From Pyronema omphalodes (Eukaryota; Ascomycota; Pezizomycetes; Pezizales; Pyronemataceae): a stretch of DNA of 64,000 nucleotides. The stretch lies in NCBI GenBank assembly GCA_024516155.1, contig JAJJXM010000105.1:42152-106151 (forward strand), in the 5' to 3' direction. The notes beneath the pieces are model-generated. The model made no database searches, had not been told where the DNA came from, and saw only the letters and a list, made by a program, of their open reading frames with translations. Below are positions 47,188-58,976 of the stretch, one piece after another (the stretch's first letter is position 1; each line of letters opens with the position of its first letter). The translations under genes were made by a program, and so were the position numbers.

Positions 47188-48443
47188 GGTGTTGATTTTC
47201 TTGTTTTTTGCCATCTTGTTGATGAAATGCGGGGTTTCCTTTTTTTCATGTTGAGTTGTTTTGTTTGTTTGTTTGTTTGTTTGTTTGTTTGTTCATTATG
47301 TTTTTTTCTTTTTTTTTTTTTTTTTTCTTTTTTCTTTTTCCTGTATGTTTCCATGTTCAGTTCTTTCATATTTGTCTTTTTCTTTTGTATATCATTGTTA
47401 TTTCTGAGGCAGACGTTTTCTTGGTTATTGTTTACGATGTCTGATGCGAGATGTACATTGCATTATGTATTATGTATTCTCTATTATAATGAATTATGAC
47501 TTATGACTTAAAATCTATGACTTATGGCTTGTGGCCTATGACTTGCCCCCTAATTACGTGGAATAAATTGTAGAAGAAAAATGCCGAAGTGGTCAGTTAT
47601 GCTGTGGGTCCTAAGTCCATCAATCTGAACTCGCAAAAAAAAAAAGGGAATCACATGCAGTGATATCTCATGATGCCGCTGTACATGTACACGTCTTTCT
47701 TTGTACGTGGCATTCAACGCAGACATTCATAGAACAAATACAACCTCTTATTTACGAAATCCCTTATCCTCGGGAATTCCATCTGCTGTATGTTGATAGT
47801 AATTATCTAAACCTGAACTTCAACACGAGATTAGTGATATGCCATGATGCCCTGACGATACAGTAAAAGTCATTCTTGGTACAGGCAAATCATTTCGGAG
47901 CGCAGTCCAGTGGGATAGAAATTTGAGCGTTTGTAACCGCTTTTAAAGACTTGGAAATGATACTATGTCAGATTACATGTGTAGTCCAGATGTACCGATG
48001 CTAGCTAGTTTGAAAGACAGCCGGTAATCATGAAATTGCACTCGCTGTATGACCCATAGTCTTCGTTGCGAAAAGACTTATGTATCGTGTATCCCCATCT
48101 TGTAGGTGTTGATCATATCTGCACAGACTTCTCGGTACTTTGATTCATTCCATATTCTCGTCATGTGATACTTATTCATGCACCGGGTGATACTTGGTGA
48201 CTAGTGGATTCAGCTATGGCATCCAAGCGATAGCTGGGATTGTATGGCGTTTGATCAATAGAACTAGTGGCATTTTATGAAAAATATCTAAGTACAAAAT
48301 TCATTTTCAACGTTGTGCTGACGTCTCAATACATCATAAAACTCATGAAACATGCTCAAAATGACCGTCTTCCAGTCCACCCACAATACGACCAAGCATA
48401 CATCCCTTCAGATTGTCCTGCCTATCAAACCGTATTCCATCCC
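47188..48443. other. Spacer between F-box/RCC1 copy B and the lectin gene
   Basis: Contains TTTG and T-rich tracts at 47262-47340, the ATGCGGGGTTTCC block and the CACATGCAGTGATATCTCATGATG block. No gene is visible. It matches 57189-58446 essentially base for base. Confidence 0.6.
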
Positions 48444-49570
48444 CTAGTTGGAAGTAGGAATGCTAGTCTGCATCAAGCTCCAGTTCTGACCATCGTTGGA
48501 TCCATACTCAGCGATCTTTCCACCCTCAGCCTGGTAGTAGGCACGAGTCCAGGTATTGGTACCCGCAACAACGATAGCAGCTACATCACTTCCGGTGATG
48601 GTGCTGGTAAGGTCCTTAGTTCCGGCCCAGCCCTTGTTGGTGAAGGTCGTGACTCTGAGTCTGTTGTCGTCGCTGACAGACAATACCCGGAGGTCGGAGT
48701 TGTCCCCTTGGCTGTAAACGGCGGCGCTGATACCTGCTTTGGGGGTGAAGGTTCCGGTAGGGGCGTATCCACCTGTTTGATAACAGATTAGCAACTCATT
48801 TGTGTCACATGGAGTTGTTTATTGTGATCCAACTCACCGTTCTTCCAGGAGCCACCAATGTGCTGGATCTCCTTGGGCTTCATAGAGGTGTCTTGGTAGT
48901 AGATCCAGCGGACGGCACGGCCCTTGTGGGCGTTGGCCGAGATGGAAGAACCGGGAGTGGCAGTGGGGAGAGAGTTGTCGCCATCCGTCCATCTGCTACC
49001 ATCAAAGATAAGCTCGCGGAGCTTGTTGGAGGTGTCTTGGTAGTAGACACGGAGAGTGTCATTTTCATCGTAACCAATGCAGGAGAGCTGGGAGTAGGGG
49101 GCGGCTCTGTAGTCGTGGCTGACACTGAGGGTACCGTCGTGCCAGCTTCCAGCGGCTCCTCCTTCGTAGATGCGCTGCGAGGAAAATCAGCCAACCCGTG
49201 CAATCATATGGAGAGAGAGAGAGAGAGAGAGAGAGATAGAAAATTTGAAAGTACCTCGCAGATCTTGTTGTTGTTGTCGATGAAGTAAACGCGGATCTAT
49301 GGAGAATCAGTTATGTCTTTCTTGTGGAGTCTGGAACATCTGTTGGGCTTATACCTGTGTACCGTTGGCCCAGGCACAGCAAGCAATTCCGGCGTTCAAC
49401 TTGGCCTTTCCGATAACGTCAATGTCACGAAGAGCCCAGCCTCTGTGATCGTCGTAGAAGGTCTCCTTAATGCTTCCATCGGTGGCCTGGTAGTAGACAC
49501 GGATGTGGACACCATTGCCATCGGCGAAGGAGAGAGCAGCGACAGGAGAACCGTTCAAGATGGGAGCCAT
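48444..49570 (-). CDS. Fucose-binding lectin, Aleuria-type six-bladed propeller (copy 1)
   Basis: Lectins of this family bind L-fucose on fungal, plant or animal glycans; roles proposed include defence and host or prey recognition. Minus-strand exons are 49570-49355, 49296-49255, 49174-48838 and 48772-48444, in phase, giving 307 residues (the Aleuria lectin has about 312). Repeated blade motifs are visible: IRVYYQATDGSIKE, IRVYFIDNNNKICE, LRVYYQDTSNKLRE, WIYYQDTS and TRAYYQAEGGKIAE. Each has the R-x-Y-[YF]-[QI] and K-[IL]-x-E signatures that line the fucose sites. There is no signal peptide, consistent with the cytosolic or unconventionally exported members. The start MAPILNGS was chosen because the family begins a few residues before the first blade; an upstream in-frame ATG at 49612 is possible. 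The third intron boundary lies next to a GA dinucleotide run (49208-49236). Confidence 0.93.
49208..49236. repeat. GA dinucleotide run inside a lectin intron
   Basis: About 14 GA units in the intron between lectin exons 2 and 3. The downstream lectin copy has lost this region. Confidence 0.9.
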
Positions 49571-52500
49571 TTTGATAAAGTTCGAAATTTTTTGACTTGC
49601 TTGAAAGTTCAAGGAAGAAGAAACGTTTGAGTTTTTGTGGGACTTCTTGTTTGAAAGTTGAGTGTGTTGGTGAGGATGGAAAAACGGGGGCAGGAGGATA
49701 ATGTATTTATGTCAATCTCGATATGCTGGTCAAGGTGTATTGATAGCCAACATTTCAGCTGAGTTCAGACATTGTTGATGGATCAGCGTCCACGACGCTT
49801 GGAGTCGACGCGTTTCCAGCTGCTATGGATTCCACTGGGCTTGATTCTGAGATATCTACTACCCGACTTCCTACATGGGGTTGGAATCGATGATCGTCAA
49901 GGAATATTTTATGTGATACTTAAGCCGGTCCTGTGAGACAGAGTCACAGCTAAAGCCGGCTGAAGTCACACATATGGTTAAAAGCTGTGATTGGTCGGTG
50001 AAGTTAGTCAAGGCTCCTTACGGCTAGCCGTGAGGGGTTGCACATGGAGTCACTCGTGTTTGAAGGATTCGTGACCAAAAAAAGCCATGTGTGTGGTCCA
50101 CGACATCTTTTTGAATTCTACAGAGCGTGCTACAAGAACGTTGTGTCCCTACAAGGAGAAGGTTGAAAGCTTGAAGAGCGTCACGGATAGCTAGCTGTTG
50201 TCTCTTCTTTTTCTCCTTACACCTGTCCTTCGTGCAGTGGTGTACGGAATCAGAGGAACCTCTATAAGGAGTTCAAACCAAACCACCACAGGGCTAGGAT
50301 TTGAATGCCCTTGTCCCTACATCAACCCTACAAGCCTCGACTGCCGTGTGGTTGAATGAATTGATGAATCATTGAGTACTAAATTAGCACACTTGAGATG
50401 CTGGGTGCAATTGTGATCCACGAATTCCAGCTGAAGTCCATTGAGACTGTGCAACTGTGGGTCTAACGTTCAGTGTGGGCATTTGCGCCGTAGTCTTCTA
50501 TCTATGGTTCGCGCGGAGGTCGTTCAGAATAACTTTGGGCTAGCTGGGATACAGTATCTCGGAAGCGCGACGATCAATGTAGCCTGTGAGATTTGCGATC
50601 CGGTAAGGCCCCAGCTATTCCTTGCATTAGCTGTGTGAGCTTACACCAAAGCCGGGGTAATCAATATCTCTCATCTATGCATTTTGATGGCTGAAATGAG
50701 GGCTGGGTTGTGCAAGCGGATACTGAGTGGCCGGGGACAGACATAATATGGTCTCGCTGTGTTATGTGAGCTGCACCCCACATCTGCACTGGTTTCTCCG
50801 GAATCGATATCCTGTATCACAATAGATGAATCAACCAACGTGCTGCAGTTTTCACATTCCCAAGGTGAAGATACTCGAAGACCCATTCCAGCTGAAAGCC
50901 CACTAGACCGTACATACTAGCGTGGGGCTACAGGTGACGGCGCAAATGTTGCAACCAATGGGTAACGAAGATCAGGAGAAACGTTTTTTTGTGGCTTGAG
51001 ATTGCTGGGACAGTCACAGATATTGTGCAAGATATAGGAGCCACAGATGACAGGTTTAATACTGCGTTTATAAGGAGGATGTAGCTGGTATTATCACTGC
51101 TCGAGGCTGATGGAGATGTTCAGCGGTTTGGTCGTCGGTTGTTGCAGGGATGATCCGCGGCTAGCATTAACTGCATTGATTGAAGTTTACTTGGCTCAAA
51201 GTGGCATAGGTGAGGAAGACTACACGCTTGACCATTCTTGAGATGGTTCTCTAACCCTATATTCTTTTGTGGTGGTACATAGGTTGTAACCCTTTTCCTG
51301 CGCAAGTAACGTTACGCAACATCACCTGTACGCAACATCTGCACCGCAATTCGCTGCACCTCTCTATTTCCCCATCATCCAAGAGAAAAAGACTGAGTGA
51401 CCCAGCAAGGCGCGAAACCAATCCCATTCCGAATATATAGTTTTCTCCGAAAAAGTGATTCTCTTGATCCACAAAGCCAGCTGTGCTCTCAGCTCTGCAA
51501 GATAGTTACTAGTACCGGCGGCTACGGGGTCTGCTTGACCTGGTTGGTTTCAAAACAATGGTCTTGATGGCAACGGTTGAGGAATATTCCCGACGCCATT
51601 AACCATTGCATGATTATGCAAATCATGAAAAGTGAAGGTTCTGGTCTTGCTGAATCACGAGGTATAAAACATCTAAAAACCGAGGCAAAAGGGCAACCTA
51701 ACATCTTCGAACCTCTTCGGTCCTAGCCCAAGGTGGTCCTGGTTATATGGTTTTATGCAACTGAAAGGGTCATAAATGAATGCGGCAGGGTAGTTACATT
51801 TTTTCCTTTTTCATTGACGGTTCCTTGTGCGTCATCATAGGGCTGCGTGGAATTCTCCAGTAGAAAGGTATTCTTATTACATACTATCGCACTTTGTGCA
51901 TCTGCGGGGGTTGAACTGTTAGAAGGAAATTTGGTGATGCTACGTAGACCATGAGAAAGGGACGTCATCGACATTCAATTTCGGGGTATAGAGAGGACAG
52001 ACAAGTTGGATGTTGGCGTTCGATGTTTTCGCGTGGGGTACATATGAACTAAAACGACCCAACATAAAGACGCCCAGCTGGGGGCTTGAAACCGCATACG
52101 CACTATTGGCGTAGAGAGAAAATCCACGAGATAAAGCCTCAATCCAATGAGATACAGTGACGGAACACTTCTACAGTATAGCGCACGATGTCACAGTAAC
52201 AGTCTTTGTAAGACAAAAATATCACGCGGTTCACCTGTGCATAATTCTACAAGAATGGGGGAATTATCGGCGGCTTTTTCAGTATCATAAGATGACAAGT
52301 TGGGTACAATGTTTATTTTTCTTTACTTCAAAAATAAGTATATGTATATTGTGAAATATGGTTTTATTATATATATATACATGATGGTGCTAAATGAATG
52401 TCTGAGATCTAGATGAGATAAAGAATACAACCAAACGAATGAAAAAAAGGACAAAAACAAAATCGTTGAATACATAGATTATAAAGGTAACATTCACAAA

Positions 52501-52601
52501 AACGATAACGAACAAATACTGTCGATGTACAGATATAGTAAATAGGCTAGACCACCCACAAAGTTTTATCTGCGATTAGGGATCTTTAGCGGCAGGATGG
52601 A
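49571..52601. other. Lectin upstream region and spacer
   Basis: The first few hundred bases hold the lectin promoter; a CTAAAGCCGGCTGAAGTCACA-type region lies at 49950. From 49571 to 51437 this region is duplicated at 58955-60797. Open frames at 50441-50638 and 50671-50886 are identical in both copies only because the DNA is, and they have no domain. The segment 51660-52601 is single copy and empty. Confidence 0.5.
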
Positions 52602-53668
52602 TTATGAACGTGAGGTTCTGGCCTTCTTCGGAAGACCACCCCTAAGAGGCGGATCATCTCTCTGAGGTCTTTTCTTGGATGTGTTGGTGGTCAACTGGAG
52701 ACGTTGCTGGTGCCTCATGCGTAGGACATCGGCCATGCTGGAGTCAATATCGGAACGGAAAACTGGTGTTTCCGCAGAACGATTTCGGAGGGCGACCTGG
52801 TGAGCTTCGACCTTGGACTTCTTCACAATGTCCTTGACTTTTGCTCCGACCTTCGCATCCCAATGGTTCCGGGCCCCCCAGCCCTCTCCTTTCGTGCGAC
52901 CTCTTGCGGCGGGTATAACGGAGGAGCTCTTGAGGTGGGTGACTGTTGTCGTCTTCCTTTCCGCCTCAGTGGCCTGCATAATCATCTTCATGGACCGAGC
53001 GATACGGTCATTCTCCTCGGCCCGCTCCTCGCGGCACGTCTATTCCTGCATTAGTCACTGTCTTTGTGTTGGACAAGGCAAACCTTACATCATATAATAC
53101 TGACCAGCGGCTATCATCCTTAACTTTTATCTTTGACAAGGCTCCCATGCCAAAGTCCTTTGCAATAAGCTTTTGCCAGATCAGATGATCCGCATCACGG
53201 ATTTGAGGGCTGTTCTGTTCGATCATCTTCAACTGGGGGGCGCTATCGATGGTCTTTAGGACCGGTTCAATCATCTCGTAGGCAAGATCACCAAAGCTGA
53301 TGATCTCTGTAGTACGTTAGCTCTGATTATTAGGGAGAGGGAAGGTGTGATTTTGAGGGTTACAAACCAGCCTTGTGCTTGACCAAGACTCTCTCGGCCG
53401 CCTTTCGAATATGCTGGGGTGTTGCTGTATTACCGAGCCTTTTGATGTGCTCCCAGCAGATTCTTTGCACAGAAATCTGGTGGAGTTGAATGTTGGTGAA
53501 TGCAGGTTTTCCCCCGTGCTCAGCCTGAGCTTCCATTGTTTTAAGTTCCAGAAGGGCAGCGTCGGCAGGACCAGTTGGGAAGACCAGTCGTCGGTGAGTG
53601 GCGGCGGGAGAGGTCTGGTGGTGGCTGACCTTGCGGGGGCAGCGGAGGGAAATTTGCTGAGCTAACAT
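52602..53668 (-). CDS. Elongin A-like protein (RNA polymerase II elongation factor SIII subunit A)
   Basis: Elongin A, with Elongins B and C, stimulates Pol II elongation and, with Cul3/Rbx1 in fungi, helps ubiquitinate stalled Rpb1. Minus-strand exons are 53668-53368, 53306-53089 and 53039-52602, in phase, giving 318 residues. The diagnostic region spans exons 1 and 2. It has a BC-box-like helix (SVQRICWEHI, about residue 72), then the Elongin A F-box-like part GDLAYEMIEPVL, QLKMIEQNSP and DADHLIWQKLIAKDFG. The last exon is basic and probably disordered, ending KKARTSRS. Exon 1 ends at a GTTTGT donor, the same unusual form as in the F-box/RCC1 gene. It is single copy and lies between the two direct repeat units. 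Confidence 0.85.
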
Positions 53669-55378
53669 GGTGATGATACTTTGTTCAGAATAGAATCGGT
53701 AGAAAAAGATGTGTGGTGATAATCTGTGAAGGGGGCTTTCGGACGTCAAGAATATTACCAAGGAGATCAGAAAGGTTGAGGAGAGGGAATGCTGGTTCTC
53801 AGATACTTCTTGTAGTCAATATGGGTTTCGCGATTACCGGAGGAAATTGTGGGCCTGGAAAGCGTCACTGTGCGGCTTTCGCAGCAATTAACCGGCCTAC
53901 ACCAGAGTGTATGATGCCTTGATTTACGTTGCGTTTGTTTTTTAGTCTCCACGCAACAGTTTGAGCGGTTGGTGGCGTGTGAAAATTCTCTATCAGGACA
54001 TAAACGGACGCCGTCATTGTCAGGAGTAGTCCATGGGACCTATGCTTCGCTTGTTTGAGTCTTGACGGAACAACTTGCTCGGTTACAAGCGTATAATAAC
54101 GCCCTATCGAGACACCAACAGGCATCACAATGAGTGGAAGAACTCCATTGATCTTTCCTACGTATTAGCGGAAGCGTTCGACTGGAAATGACGGCTGGGA
54201 ACACTCTTCACGGTTTTTGGGTTTTGACAGAACTGACGTCAGCCTTTGATAACGCATGATGCTGAGGTTTCAGTTTCTGGTTTTGCTTTTGTTTTTTCTT
54301 TCTTCAATGTTTTTTTTCTTCATTCAATTTTTTTTTCCACGTTTTATTTTTGTCTCGGTTTTTTTGTTATTTTTCATTTTTTAGAGGTTCATTGTTCGCA
54401 GGGAAAAATGTACGAAACCCGCAGTGAGGAGAAGAACAGACTGAGCCACGATTTTAGATATTTTATTTCAATATATTATCTATCCTTTTCGATCACAGAA
54501 CATACGAGCTTTGTTCCATAGATCCTGTACCAGTGGCCTCCTTCGAAACTGGCGTAGCAAGGAGCCAATCACCACGGGGAGTGACCAGACCTCCCAACGG
54601 TATACCCGGTTTAACGGGTAAAATCGTAGATCGTGTGACATGAACAGACAGTTCACTGTTGACTGATACAGCTCTAATGCCCTGAAAAACAGTGAGATTA
54701 GTTTTGCGTGATCCGTGGAACCGGGTACCTGCAGTGCGCTTGTCAAAATGACTTGGTGCACAGTGTACTGGTGGTTTTTCGCAATCAAACCAGGTAATAC
54801 TATTGACAGTAAGCTATTCTAGATCGCCATGTAGTTGACATGTTCTCGCGCTCCGTTGTTGCCGCCACTGTGAACTGGTTCTGACGATAGCACAAAGGTA
54901 TTGCGAAACTAGTCCATCCGGCCATTCAAGATCGGTATATGGATAATATGGCAAACGGGGCCCACCTTGACGTATATGCCCCGCGTACCTATTATTCTCC
55001 ATATACTACAGATAGTAACTATCCTTCTTCATGATCGAGAGTGGTATAGTATGATCAATATACAGCTAACCAGATACAGGAATTATCTCTGGAAGATCGT
55101 GGAATACTTGCGTACACTCCGCCAAGCTCGACAGGAGTAGAAATGAAAGGTTCTCCGGCTATCAGATACCATCGACCGTCATCCAGACGTTACAGTATGA
55201 CGAAATAACTCCTCCACTGGTTCCGACAAACATTCACCATACCACAGGTCTACTTCTCATAAGTACTCGAGCGCCCCAGTGCTCCCGGCCATCTTCTCTT
55301 CCTTCTTGACGCCCATCCTCAATTTTTGACGACATAATTTATCTATTTTATCCTCAATTTTTGACAACATAAGCTACA
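53669..55378. other. Spacer with degraded start of repeat unit 2
   Basis: A block at 54185-54260 (GACGGCTGGGA, TCAGCCTTTGATA) resembles 43670-43745 at lower identity. The region 54270-54380 is T-rich. Close homology to 44520 onward begins at about 54515, after a short unique insert at 54548-54572. No gene seen. Confidence 0.5.
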
Positions 55379-57188
55379 ATGACTGACTACATCTCGAACC
55401 TGCGTTTGTAACCTCTAACTCCTGTGTATAAGCTCTGATCACTGACATCACTCCACACACAGCCAACGAGCTTAAGCTCCGGATCGTTAACTACGCAGGT
55501 TGGAAGGCGGCCACTCAGCTGAGTGCAGTGTCCTGTAAGTATCCGATATGACCAACCATACTTCTGATGACAATCGCAAGCTCCTGCCCTGATTCCAACC
55601 CTCTCATATCAATTCCAACCCCGTCATGTCCATTCCAAACCTCTCCTCGCTATTCAAACTCCCTCATCTCCAACCCCAACCCCCTCATCTCGATCGATGG
55701 TACCATCAGCGTGTAAACTCTAACATCGGTGTAGAAACACTGGAACATTGTCTCGAACGACGCCGTCTTTTGGAAAGCGGCGGTACAGGATAATTTCCAT
55801 GTGCACATCGACCGCTTCGCTAAAGACGGCGATTGGCAGGGTGCTTTCAAGACCCTAGCAACCGGTCGTCTCTTCGGTTGGGGACAAGACGCCCAGCTAT
55901 TGTTTAGCGACGATGGCCGCCGCCTAATCCGTAACCGAAAGGTCAACAGCTATCTCCCGAGAGAGGTAGAAGACAAGAGATGCCAGGGCGTCGTTGACAT
56001 TCAGAGCGGGTAGGTTCGCTTTTTTTGTTTTTTTCTTTTCAATACCATCCGAAGATGGAAAATAACAACTGACGTCATTGGCATTTAGAGCATCGAGTGT
56101 ATCCGTCCTCACTCTGTCTGGCGCCGTGCTCATCTCCGGCTCGCTTGATGGGGCAGCCGCCTGGTCCAGCCGCAAACCGCGGGCTATCCAATTCCCCGCC
56201 CCCAACGAGCGAATTCTACAGATCTCCGCAGGCCAGAATCATCTTTTGGCTCTGTCCGCGTCTGGGAGGATTTGGAGTGTCAGAGGTAGCTTTCCCACTT
56301 GTCAGCCTGCCGTCATTCAATTCCTCGCCCCCAAGGGCGTCATCAACAATCCCATCTGCTCCAAAGTTGTCGCAGGCAGGACCTTCTCCGGGGCGCTTAT
56401 CGACAATCACGGCCTCTTTCTTTGGCTTGACGGAGCGCAGTCGAACCAGCCCCGCCCTACGCGCTCTCACTACGAAGACGCCGATATTCCCATCCGATCT
56501 GTGGATGTCCTACGCATTCCATTCTTTATGGACGTCTTTGGAGATGCCTCGCACGAGGACCGTGTCGTCGATTTCGCAATCGGCGAGGACCTGGTCATGC
56601 TCGTGACATCTTCAGGACGAGTATTTGCCTTGGACGTCCGTCTTCAATACGCACACCACATAGTCCCGATGCAACTGGTCAACATCCTTGCACCCAGGGG
56701 AAGTCCCAAAATCGATCGAGTGGAGGGCAAGTTCCGAGAGTTTGCTGTCTTCAACAGCAATGGCTTCGTCTATCTTCTGAATGCAGACAACATCAAGGGC
56801 CAATTTGATCGATACATTGGCCACAGTTCCTTCGGTACCTCCAAAATCCTCACCGGCAAAGCGACCCCCGACTTCATCGAGGAGTTCATCTACAACAACG
56901 AAATCGTCGACATCTCCTTCGGGGATGGTCACGCGGTTGCCCTCAGCGATACCGGAAAGGTTCTTACCTAGGGGACGAGACCGGGGATGTCACGGAGCTC
57001 TTGGGCACGGTGTGCGACAGGTGGCCCAGGAAATCGGGGTACGGTATGACCTTCGCGATGGCATCCTCGACAAGCCGATGCCTGTGGACTTTGGTGAAGG
57101 AGACTTTTTCGCCTACAAAGTCTCTGCGGGAGGAATGAGGAGCTGCGCGCTTGTGACGGAGATGCCTGAGGAATCGGAAACGGATTAG
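55379..57188 (+). pseudogene. F-box/RCC1 gene, broken mosaic copy C
   Basis: Exons correspond to 55379-55403, 55463-about 55533, about 55738-56011 and 56088-57188. Three lesions are visible. One extra base before the second donor (GTGTCCTGTAAGT, where copy A has GTGTCTGTAAGT) would shift the frame after the F-box start. TAG at 56969-56971 follows KVLT. An extra G follows the stop. Up to about 56640 its bases match copy A at sites where A and B differ (FAKDGDW, RNRKVNSYL, EDADIPIR, FFMDV, GGACGTCCGTC). From 56709 on they match copy B (CCCAAAATCG, GGMRSC). Confidence 0.87.
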
Positions 57189-58446
57189 GGTGTTGATTTT
57201 CTTGTTTTTTGCCATCTTGTTGATGAAATGCGGGGTTTCCTTTTTTTTTTCATGTTGAGTTGTTTTGTTTGTTTGTTTGTTTGTTTGTTTGTTTGTTCAT
57301 TATGTTTTTTTCTTTTTTTTTTTTTTTTTCTTTTTTCTTTTTCCTGTATGTTTCCATGTTCAGTTCTTTCATATTTGTCTTTTTCTTTTGTATATCATTG
57401 TTATTTCTGAGGCAGACGTTTTCTTGGTTATTGTTTACGATGTCTGATGCGAGATGTACATTGCATTATGTATTATGTATTCTCTATTATAATGAATTAT
57501 GACTTATGACTTAAAATCTATGACTTATGGCTTGTGGCCTATGACTTGCCCCCTAATTACGTGGAATAAATTGTAGAAGAAAAATGCCGAAGTGGTCAGT
57601 TATGCTGTGGGTCCTAAGTCCATCAATCTGAACTCGCAAAAAAAAAAAGGGAATCACATGCAGTGATATCTCATGATGCCGCTGTACATGTACACGTCTT
57701 TCTTTGTACGTGGCATTCAACGCAGACATTCATAGAACAAATACAACCTCTTATTTACGAAATCCCTTATCCTCGGGAATTCCATCTGCTGTATGTTGAT
57801 AGTAATTATCTAAACCTGAACTTCAACACGAGATTAGTGATATGCCATGATGCCCTGACGATACAGTAAAAGTCATTCTTGGTACAGGCAAATCATTTCG
57901 GAGCGCAGTCCAGTGGGATAGAAATTTGAGCGTTTGTAACCGCTTTTAAAGACTTGGAAATGATACTATGTCAGATTACATGTGTAGTCCAGATGTACCG
58001 ATGCTAGCTAGTTTGAAAGACAGCCGGTAATCATGAAATTGCACTCGCTGTATGACCCATAGTCTTCGTTGCGAAAAGACTTATGTATCGTGTATCCCCA
58101 TCTTGTAGGTGTTGATCATATCTGCACAGACTTCTCGGTACTTTGATTCATTCCATATTCTCGTCATGTGATACTTATTCATGCACCGGGTGATACTTGG
58201 TGACTAGTGGATTCAGCTATGGCATCCAAGCGATAGCTGGGATTGTATGGCGTTTGATCAATAGAACTAGTGGCATTTTATGAAAAATATCTAAGTACAA
58301 AATTCATTTTCAACGTTGTGCTGACGTCTCAATACATCATAAAACTCATGAAACATGCTCAAAATGACCGTCTTCCAGTCCACCCACAATACGACCAAGC
58401 ATACATCCCTTCAGATTGTCCTGCCTATCAAACCGTATTCCATCCC
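57189..58446. other. Spacer between F-box/RCC1 copy C and the lectin relic
   Basis: Same content as 47188-48443, including the T-rich tract, with only tract-length differences visible. No gene. Confidence 0.6.
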
Positions 58447-58976
58447 CTAGTTGGAAGTAGGAATGCTAGTCTGCATCAAGCTCCAGTTCTGACCATCGTT
58501 GGATCCATACTCAGCGATCTTTCCACCCTCAGCCTGGTAGTAGGCACGAGTCCAGGTATTGGTACCCGCAACAACGATAGCAGCTACATCACTTCCGGTG
58601 ATGGTGCTGGTAAGGTCCTTAGTTCCGGCCCAGCCCTTGTTGGTGAAGGTCGTGACTCTGAGTCTGTTGTCGTCGCTGACAGACAATACCCGGAGGTCGG
58701 AGTTGTCCCCTTGGCTGTAAACGGCGGCGCTGATACCTGCTTTGGGGGTGAAGGTTCCGGTAGGGGCGTATCCACCTGTTTGATAACAGATTAGCAACTC
58801 ATTTGTGTCACATGGAGTTGTTTATTGTGATCCAACTCACCGTTCTTCCAGGAGCCACCAATGTGCTGGATCTCCTTGGGCTTCATAGAGGTGTCTTGGT
58901 AGTAGATCCAGCGGACGGCACGGCCCTTGTGGGCGTTGGCCGAGATGGAAGAATTTTGGCTTGCTTGATAGTTCAA
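58447..58976 (-). pseudogene. Fucose-binding lectin relic (copy 2, start deleted)
   Basis: The last exon (58775-58447) is unchanged from copy 1, and the 3' part of exon 3 is present to about 58952. There the sequence jumps from SISANA-coding DNA directly into the 5' UTR/promoter of the gene (GGCTTGCTTGATAGTTCAAGG, which in copy 1 lies upstream of the start). Exons 1 and 2, two introns and most of exon 3 are gone, a loss of about 640 bp. What remains encodes about two blades of six, plus an accidental in-frame ATG at 58976. It should not form a working propeller. Confidence 0.9.

Larger units (their letters stand above)
40085..47720 (+). repeat. Right arm of the 8 kb inverted repeat
   Basis: Mirror of 28440-36510. 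It begins near 40085 with an extra local repeat: a GTAGGCTA..GAGTGAGACCTCTCGATTG unit of about 45 bp, present two to three times at 40095-40170. It ends near CTTTGTACGTGGCATT at 47715. It contains the second copy of the 114-residue gene and a broken F-box/RCC1 copy. Confidence 0.88.
44520..51655 (+). repeat. Direct repeat unit 1 of the 10 kb duplication
   Basis: Matches 54515-64000 in the same orientation, offset by about 10.0 kb until the lectin gene. The offset then falls to about 9.36 kb because of a deletion in the downstream copy. Beyond 51437 the match resumes after the LINE in the downstream copy. The segment 47190-48940 and the 1 kb beyond the lectin gene look identical between units on reading. 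Confidence 0.9.

Noticed and set aside
48267..48791. 174-codon frame, identical at 58270-58794
   Set aside because: It is antisense to the lectin exon; the identity reflects the DNA duplication.
50280..50345. Possible tRNA (T-loop-like GGGCATTCAAATCCT on the minus strand)
   Set aside because: No acceptor, D or anticodon stem could be paired around it.
50441..50886. Two 65-71 codon frames identical at 59805-60250
   Set aside because: Conserved only because the whole segment is duplicated; no domain, and no changes from which selection could be judged.
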